From Celoporthe dispersa (taxonomy: Eukaryota; Ascomycota; Sordariomycetes; Diaporthales; Cryphonectriaceae), in the NCBI GenBank assembly GCA_016584495.1, contig WAID01000003.1, positions 3,472,001 to 3,536,000 on the forward strand: a stretch of DNA of 64,000 nucleotides, read 5' to 3'. The notes under the pieces are model-generated. The model ran no database searches and was not told the DNA's origin. It saw only the letters and a program-made list of their open reading frames with translations. How positions within the stretch are numbered: the first letter of the stretch is position 1; every line of letters starts with the position of its first letter. Below are positions 58,742-64,000 of this stretch, piece after piece. Made by a program: the position numbers and the translations under genes.

Positions 58742-60799
58742 TCAAGAAGAAGAAGCCTCTGCCTTGGAGCCTGTAGGTTTCCCATTGCCCTTTGCCGTGT
58801 CACCGCTGGACCCATCCTCCTCCTCGCTCTTTGGAAATAGAGAAGGGTCGTAGCCAACAGCCTTGACGATCCCAAGACCCTTTGTCCTACCCTCGCGGAA
58901 CAACAACCTGTCGCCAGGTGCTAGGTACTCGGGCCTCTGGACGAAGCGGAACGCCACGGTGGCGCGGTCGCCCGTCCGGATGAAGGGGCGGTCGACGTCG
59001 ATGATGCTGCAGGTCTGCGAGACGGGGCCCACGTGCAACATGGCCTGGTACTTCTTCTTGATGGTGGTGACGTGGTTCAGGATCAGGACGTCGGCCACGA
59101 ACTCGTTGTACACCCTCGGCTGGGGCGCGCCGTCGGCAGGCTTGGGCAGCACGACCATCCCCTTGCGGACCTCTTTCCGCCGGATCTTCTTGAGCGCAAA
59201 GGACGCAGACTGGCCTGCCGATGCGGCGGGTACGCTGATCCTCTTCCGCTCGATGGACCGGATGGCGGTCTGCGTGAACTGGCCAAGCGAGTCGGGGCCG
59301 ATGATGACATTGTCGCCAGCGTGGATGACGCCGGACTTGACGATACCAGAGACGACAGTGCCCACGAAGGGGACAGAGAAGGTGTCGTTGACGTGGAACT
59401 CAAAGGGTGCGTCTGCATCGTATCTGGCATGGTGTCAGCACTCTTCCCCGAGAAGACGGTGCCGCGCATCAAAAGGCAGGAGGCCCAGCCCGGCTACTTA
59501 CCTTCCGTGGTGCGGCAGGATGTTCAGGAACGTCCGCACGAGGTCGAGGTTCTGGCCGGTGACGTTGGAGACCTGGAAGATGGGCGTGATGCGCTGCGAG
59601 ACGAACTGGGTCGCGGTGTTGATGCACTCGTCCCGGTTGTTGATGAAGATGGGGATCTTTCTCGCGCCGGGAGACTTCAGGATCTTGGTGATCTGCGTGA
59701 TGGTCTGGTCGAGGATCTGGGGCGGGCAGATGTCGATCTTGGTGATGACCACCATGACGGGGACGTTCAGGGCCAGCGCGATACCCAGGTGCTCCTTGCT
59801 CATACCAATGAGACCGTTGTTCGCCGCAACCATGAGCAGGCAGTAGTTGGGGCTGCTCGAGAGCAGGCCGAAGACGGTGGTGCGCAGGTACCGCTCGTGA
59901 CCTGCCAGGTCGGTGAAGGTGATGACCTTGGCGCTGCGCCTGCCGATCTCCTCCCACGACAGCTTGCGGCCGGGCGTGTCGGAGGTGATGACTTGACCGT
60001 GGGCGTCGAAGCCCATGATCTCCATGCCGACAGAGCTGGTCCGGCCGGTCTCGATCTCGTGCTTGTGGCGGAAGAGATTGACGCGGGCCCTGCCGCGGCC
60101 GTCATCGAGGTCGCCCTTGACCAGGACGCCCAGCATGGAGCTCTTGCCCGCGTCGACATTGCCGACCACCGCTATCCTCGTCTCTATGACGTTCTCGACG
60201 GTGGCGGGGTTCTGGCGGATCAGCACCTTGGCGCTGCAGGCCTTGTCCTTCTCGCCGGCTGCAGCCCGGCCCTCAACATCACCCCCGACGTTCTTGGTCA
60301 GCAGCAGCTGGCAGTCAGCCCTGACCTGGTGTGCAGCCGCCTGGAGCCGCGCCCATGCCTTGTCCCAACCAGGCTTGTCGAGGTGCATGGAGTCGCCATT
60401 GTGCTCGAAGCCTAGGTCAAACAATGTCTCCCCATGGCCATCCTCCAGGCGGTGTGTGATGAGGCCTACCAGCTTCTGTAACGAGTCATCGTCATCACCT
60501 AGCAGCAGCGTGTGGAGGGCCACCTGGGGCTGCTTGTCAGACAGCTCCAGAGAGTCGAGTATGCTGTCCAGCTCAGCATCGATGTCATTGTGGACAGAGG
60601 AGGCGGTAGAGGTGACTGAGGCTATGCTTGATGCCAATGTCGTGGTTGGTATTGAGTCTGAGGTAGAGGCGGGAGCAGTGGGCTGTCTGGCGCTGGGGAA
60701 GCGGATTGCCTGCTGCTGCTCGACAAACTCGGCGAAGTCGCTGAGGGCAGCCTCTCCCTTTCGCCGTTCATGAGGTAATTTTGCTGATTTTGTTGTCAT
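58742..60799 (-). CDS. GTPBP1/GTPBP2-type translational GTPase
   Basis: Elongation-factor-like GTPase of the GTPBP1/2 family; animal members act in ribosome rescue and mRNA decay. 659 residues from exons 59502-60799 and 58742-59423, with a GTAAGT...GCCAG intron that splices exactly in frame (HHGR to YDADAPFEFHV). The Ser/Thr/Asp-rich N-terminal 200 residues are followed by the G domain: P-loop GNVDAGKS (213-220), DLAGHE (297-302) and TKID (353-356). Beta-barrel domains II and III follow (VGTVVSGIVKSGVIHAGDNV, RKGMVVLPKPADGA, PFIRTGDRATVAFRF). The tail is acidic and Ser-rich. The frame is intact, a useful control against the frameshifted neighbours. Budding yeast lacks a clear ortholog; this gene fits filamentous fungi. 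Confidence 0.92.
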
Positions 60800-62240
60800 G
60801 ATGACTCGAGGTTACACTATGCACTGTACAGGTGGGAGAGTGTGAGCCTGTGCGACTCCAAGAAGAAGAAAAGAAAAAAGACCCATGTACAGGTAGAGGT
60901 GGGTGGATCATCTCGGCGGTCATCTCATCAACAGCAGCAGTAGCATCATACCTTGACATGTGCTGTACTTTTTAAAGAATGGTGATGTATTCGAGTGATC
61001 ATTGCAGGAGCCTCCTCACTAGTGATGGGTTTGCTGACAGACAGATGCTCTGGACAGTGTGGTCTGGGCATTCCTGAGGAAGAAATAGACACAATCAGAA
61101 GGATGCTTCTTGCGGTCGCCGGATGAGCAATGCGGTGGGAGAGGGTGGCGATGACATGTGGGAGCTGTCAACTACGAGTCATCAAGTCGGGTACACTGGG
61201 CAGCTTATCCCCCGCACTAGAACATGTTATCGGTCACCAGCTAACTCCTACCCCACCACAGCTTGCTTGCATGCAGCGAGCGTACCATAGCACTGTACCT
61301 TGATGCTGCCAGGCCTGAAGCAGTTCGTCTACAGGTACTTCTCCGTTCAAATCCCATGGTCCCAGGGTGGAAATCATGCAACAACCCATTTTGTTCATTG
61401 CTTACACATTGTTTCCTACAATGATTTGCTCACTAATGTGTATCAAAATTTTTATGGTCAGAGGACGAGTAGTGTATCTCCGGTCTACCGCTTTGTTCAT
61501 AGCCATTAGTCTGTCCCACGAGGTCGTCGTCTCGTTCCTCCACGGTCTGGTCTGCGCTCGTTGAGGTCGAACCGGCCCAGGGATTGCATTCGAGATCGTG
61601 TCTAGGTTCTGGTAGCCTTTTCATCTTGGGCGGATGTACTCCTCGCTCCGCCCCGCGCTTGTTGTCGTGATCTTCTAGTACACTAGACAGGGCCAGAAGG
61701 CGGTGTTGTGAACAGGTAGACCTTGGCACTCACTCTGGGGTCTGGGAGAGTCTCGAGGCAATTATATCTCGGATGCGCGCTACTGTCTATCATTTCCTTC
61801 GTCCTGGCCAGGCTGACAGCACCAGCCGGTGCTGAGCTCTGGTCTGCCTCTGGCTCATCCAGCCTGTCTGGCAAGCCGCGCGCCTTGACACACAAGAGTA
61901 TAGCCATCTCTGCTACTTGACTGCGTTTTTGCCCTTCCACCCGACCTGTGATATTTGGTCTAGGATATGATCCTCGGCACGAGGTCTTCCAATGCTTCCC
62001 GGAGATGTACACCCTGTCCACCCCGCCATGGGTGAGAGACAAATCCTGCTCAGGGCTCGAGTTTGTCGTAGCCCCCTCCCTCCCCCTCCCAGGCCGTTTC
62101 CTACCCGCCATCAATTCGCCTTGTGCAATGTCGGTCCCTAGCGAGGGCCTGAGACATCTCGACGTGCCTGGGCAGCGCCAAGGGTATACATGCACCTCAG
62201 CTGACAGTCCCTTGATGCGGGCCTGGGGCTCGGGCACAGG
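60800..62240. other. Intergenic, 1.4 kb
   Basis: GTPase promoter on the left and Lsm3 3' flank on the right. A 184-codon minus ORF (61683-62237) has unlikely composition and overlaps the Lsm3 3' end. No gene is supported. Confidence 0.45.
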
Positions 62241-62655
62241 TCATGATTGAGACAAGGGAGAGATCAGCACGACACTATCGCCTGTACGAAGGCGTCAGCA
62301 GGGGCTCCATCGAGGGAAATGGTGACGGACTGACCTCTGACAAAGAGCATCTCGGACCTCTTGCTGACGGTCTTGACGTCGTCGTCGTCACCTGCATCGT
62401 CATCCACCACGTAGACAGTCTCCTCCACCTCACCCATCACCAGGTTGCAGTGGCTGTCATATGCCTATATAGCAATCGCGTCAGCGTGTATACCGGCGGG
62501 AGGGGGTGTGGCAGGTGGCATAAGCTCCTCACATGAAGCCTCCCCTTGAGCTCGCGGTCGCCTCTGAGCTTGACGAAGACGACCTCATCGAGCAGCAGGC
62601 GCACGAGGTCCAGAGGCTCCGAGGCGGTGGTGGGTTCGTCCCCGGCGTCAGCCAT
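62241..62655 (-). CDS. lsm3: U6 snRNA-associated Sm-like protein Lsm3
   Basis: Core subunit of the Lsm1-7 (mRNA decapping) and Lsm2-8 (U6 snRNP) rings; 97 residues, essential in yeast. Three exons: 62533-62655, 62335-62464 and 62241-62281. Intron 62465-62532 has GTGAGG/TATAG and intron 62282-62334 (53 bp) has GTCAGT/GTACAG. Exon 1 ends in LKGRLH, with Sm1 motif residues (LLDEVVFVKLRGDRELKG). Exon 2 gives AYDSHCNLVMGEVEET and the Asp-rich loop. Exon 3 completes Sm2 as RGDSVVLISPLSQS, stopping at 62241. Without the second splice the frame would run into LDGAPADAF-type sequence, so this intron decides the real end. The frame is intact. Confidence 0.93.
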
Positions 62656-63160
62656 GTTTGAGCCCTGGACTGTATGTCGAGTGTATGCCAGGGAGGAGAG
62701 GTGGCAACTCGTGGGATCTGGGATGGAGCGATGGTTGTGGAAGTGGTGTGGACTGTGGTGTGGTTGGTCGATCGGGTGCTACGTTTGTCCTCTGTAGGCT
62801 CACAGCCAAGGCCTGGGAAAAGTTGAGCGCCCGTGCACACACACCCTGGCAGGCCGGCTGAAAACCAGCAAGTAAGTACTGTATGCGTTACTGCTGCGCG
62901 GCTTTGTGACAGGGGTAGGAGGGCCTGGAGTGGGGCTGGCAGCTGGCCACCCTTTGAAGTTCTTCTGAATGAGGGGAAGCAACCCCAAATATGCAGGTAT
63001 GCAGTAGCAATGCTCCCCTGGGCAATTCCTCCTCTCCTCCTGAGACATGGGGCACGACTTGCAGGGTTACACACCTCCTCCCCCCCAAAAAAAAAATCGG
63101 CCACAAAACTGAATTGTACTCGTCTCCTCGACAGCCCTCCCTCGACTCCTCTCTGATAGT

Positions 63161-63191
<31 letters not shown>

Positions 63192-63218
63192 CAATGAGTC
63201 GCCGACGACCCGCCCCGC
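62656..63218. promoter_or_regulatory. Divergent promoter, Lsm3 and right-edge gene
   Basis: A 563-bp spacer between two divergent genes. A GA microsatellite of about 14 units lies at 63163-63191, ending 28 bp before the right-hand start codon. No other coding region is supported. Confidence 0.55.
63163..63191. repeat. (GA)14 microsatellite
   Basis: Uninterrupted GA repeat in the 5' leader region of the right-edge gene. Confidence 0.9.
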
Positions 63219-64000
63219 ATGAGAATCAGTTCTAGGTCGGTGGAGGTCCGACGGCCGCTATCTGGCCCACTCGGAAACAGGTCGACCCTCCATAGCCCCT
63301 TTCGTCCTGATCATCGCCTTTACACTGGCCCTCTCCCTCGATACCAGCTTCAGCGCCGCTCTACTAGCAGAATCGCCAGCCTCGTACCAAACACGGGTCC
63401 GTCCAGGAGATCCCTCCATGACGCGTCTGATGCAGCTCTGGGTGGTGACCTGAGGAGGTCCTCACCAGCCTCACCAGCTGGGCGCGATCCCACCTATCCT
63501 CTGTCTAGATACCAGCTCTCGCTCGAGTCTCTGCTCGCTGCCCTGCGACAAAACGACCCCGTCAGGCTTTACTTCTGCCTGCTCGATCTCACCCGCGGTG
63601 CTACAGAGCTCGACAGCGACTTCTGCCAGGCCGTCGAGGCTGTCCCCGCCACCACCTTCTCCGAGCTCCTGCGCACCTTCGACCCCTTCAACGTCCAGAA
63701 CAATGTCGACTCGGCCCCTGAGATATGCATCTCCTACGGTGCCTCTGTCCGGACGCCCCTCGGCGACCTCGTCAACAAGTGGGGCGTCAAGACCCTCTAC
63801 GTGAGCATCTTCAACCGCCTGCGCTTGCTCCAGCGCGCCCGCCGTGCCTCGCAGATCCGGCCCCTCCTGAACGACTACGCCGTCCTGCTGAGGTGCGCCG
63901 GTGCCACCTCCAACCCCCAAGCCGCCAAGGACATCTGGTTTGAGATCAGGACGGACGGCTACCACAGCTGGGTCAACACCCAGCTGTACACCGAGTTCAT
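63219..64000 (+). CDS. Partial protein, possibly mitochondrial helical-repeat/PPR type
   Basis: An uninterrupted frame of 260 codons from the ATG at 63219 to the window edge, so the C-terminus is missing. The first 60 or so residues are rich in Arg/Ser and poor in acids (MRISSRSVEVRRPLSG), as in a mitochondrial presequence. From about residue 90 it is helical, with segments such as LSLESLLAALRQNDPVRLYF and RPLLNDYAVLLRCAGATSNP. The latter leads into QAAKDIWFEIRTDGY, resembling the helix-turn-helix units of fungal PPR proteins. Function is not established; an organellar RNA-processing or assembly role is inferred. An earlier ATG at 63194 closes at once in another frame. Composition and frame are good, so the gene itself is likely real. 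Confidence 0.65.
   Translation, partial: MRISSRSVEVRRPLSGPLGNRSTLHSPFRPDHRLYTGPLPRYQLQRRSTSRIASLVPNTGPSRRSLHDASDAALGGDLRRSSPASPAGRDPTYPLSRYQLSLESLLAALRQNDPVRLYFCLLDLTRGATELDSDFCQAVEAVPATTFSELLRTFDPFNVQNNVDSAPEICISYGASVRTPLGDLVNKWGVKTLYVSIFNRLRLLQRARRASQIRPLLNDYAVLLRCAGATSNPQAAKDIWFEIRTDGYHSWVNTQLYTEF

Noticed and set aside
61310..61360. Possible tRNA B-box (GTTCAAATCCC)
   Set aside because: No A-box or cloverleaf can be formed around it.
61683..62237. 184-codon minus-strand ORF downstream of Lsm3
   Set aside because: It abuts the Lsm3 3' end, with no motif and unlikely amino-acid usage.

Overview
The window looks like nuclear DNA of a filamentous ascomycete, probably a sordariomycete. Genes are short and GC-rich, with small introns (about 50-250 bp, GTRNGY donors, CTRAY-like branch sites). 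They lie on both strands, separated by 0.2-5 kb of T/A-homopolymer and microsatellite-rich DNA. The families are typically fungal: an RSN1/CSC1 channel, a Zn2Cys6 factor, DUF3405, an AsaB/CmcJ-like enzyme, an LDB19-type arrestin and the Bna kynurenine enzymes. No tRNA, rRNA, CRISPR or intact transposon was seen. Species cannot be named from the sequence alone.

Layout. 0.35-9.5 kb, minus strand: a CSC1/OSCA-like channel, a 192-residue protein of unknown function, and an MFS transporter. 10.7-15.0 kb, minus: a DUF1338/HglS-type 2-oxoadipate dioxygenase/decarboxylase and a salicylate-hydroxylase-like FAD monooxygenase. 17.4-22.0 kb, plus: a DUF3405 membrane protein and an O-fucosyltransferase-like protein. 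23.1 kb, plus: the ribosome-biogenesis WD40 protein Rrb1. 25.7-37.1 kb, both strands: an enzyme-rich stretch with an OYE flavoenzyme, an AsaB/CmcJ-like oxygenase, a CE1 esterase, a GST, an alpha/beta-hydrolase with an in-frame stop, a polyQ protein and a dienelactone hydrolase. 38.9-46.3 kb: kynureninase and indoleamine 2,3-dioxygenase, divergent around a shared 1.3-kb promoter, then a Zn2Cys6 regulator. 47.2-51.1 kb, plus: a SET protein with an N-terminal leader, and a protein with four ZZ-like zinc fingers. 51.1-56.3 kb has no recognisable gene and leads into an LDB19/ART1-type arrestin with two PPxY motifs. 58.7-63 kb, minus: a GTPBP1/2-type GTPase and Lsm3. At the right edge an open, possibly mitochondrial helical-repeat gene runs off the window.

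Two things stand out. First, fourteen single-base frame changes interrupt ten otherwise well conserved genes, mostly at short homopolymers. Essential or housekeeping genes are hit too, so most are probably consensus errors in the assembly rather than gene death. Second, in the ZZ protein all four zinc-finger repeats have the same CxxC-x11-C spacing, and each is cut by a phase-1 intron in the codon just before the third cysteine. This is a clear record of exon-unit duplication.

Working together: the kynureninase/IDO pair covers two steps of tryptophan to NAD or anthranilate metabolism, with a Zn2Cys6 factor next door. DUF3405 and the O-fucosyltransferase-like protein are adjacent, co-directional predicted type II membrane proteins and may both act in the secretory pathway. 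The 25.7-37.1 kb enzyme group has no PKS, NRPS or terpene backbone gene inside the window, so a biosynthetic cluster is not shown.
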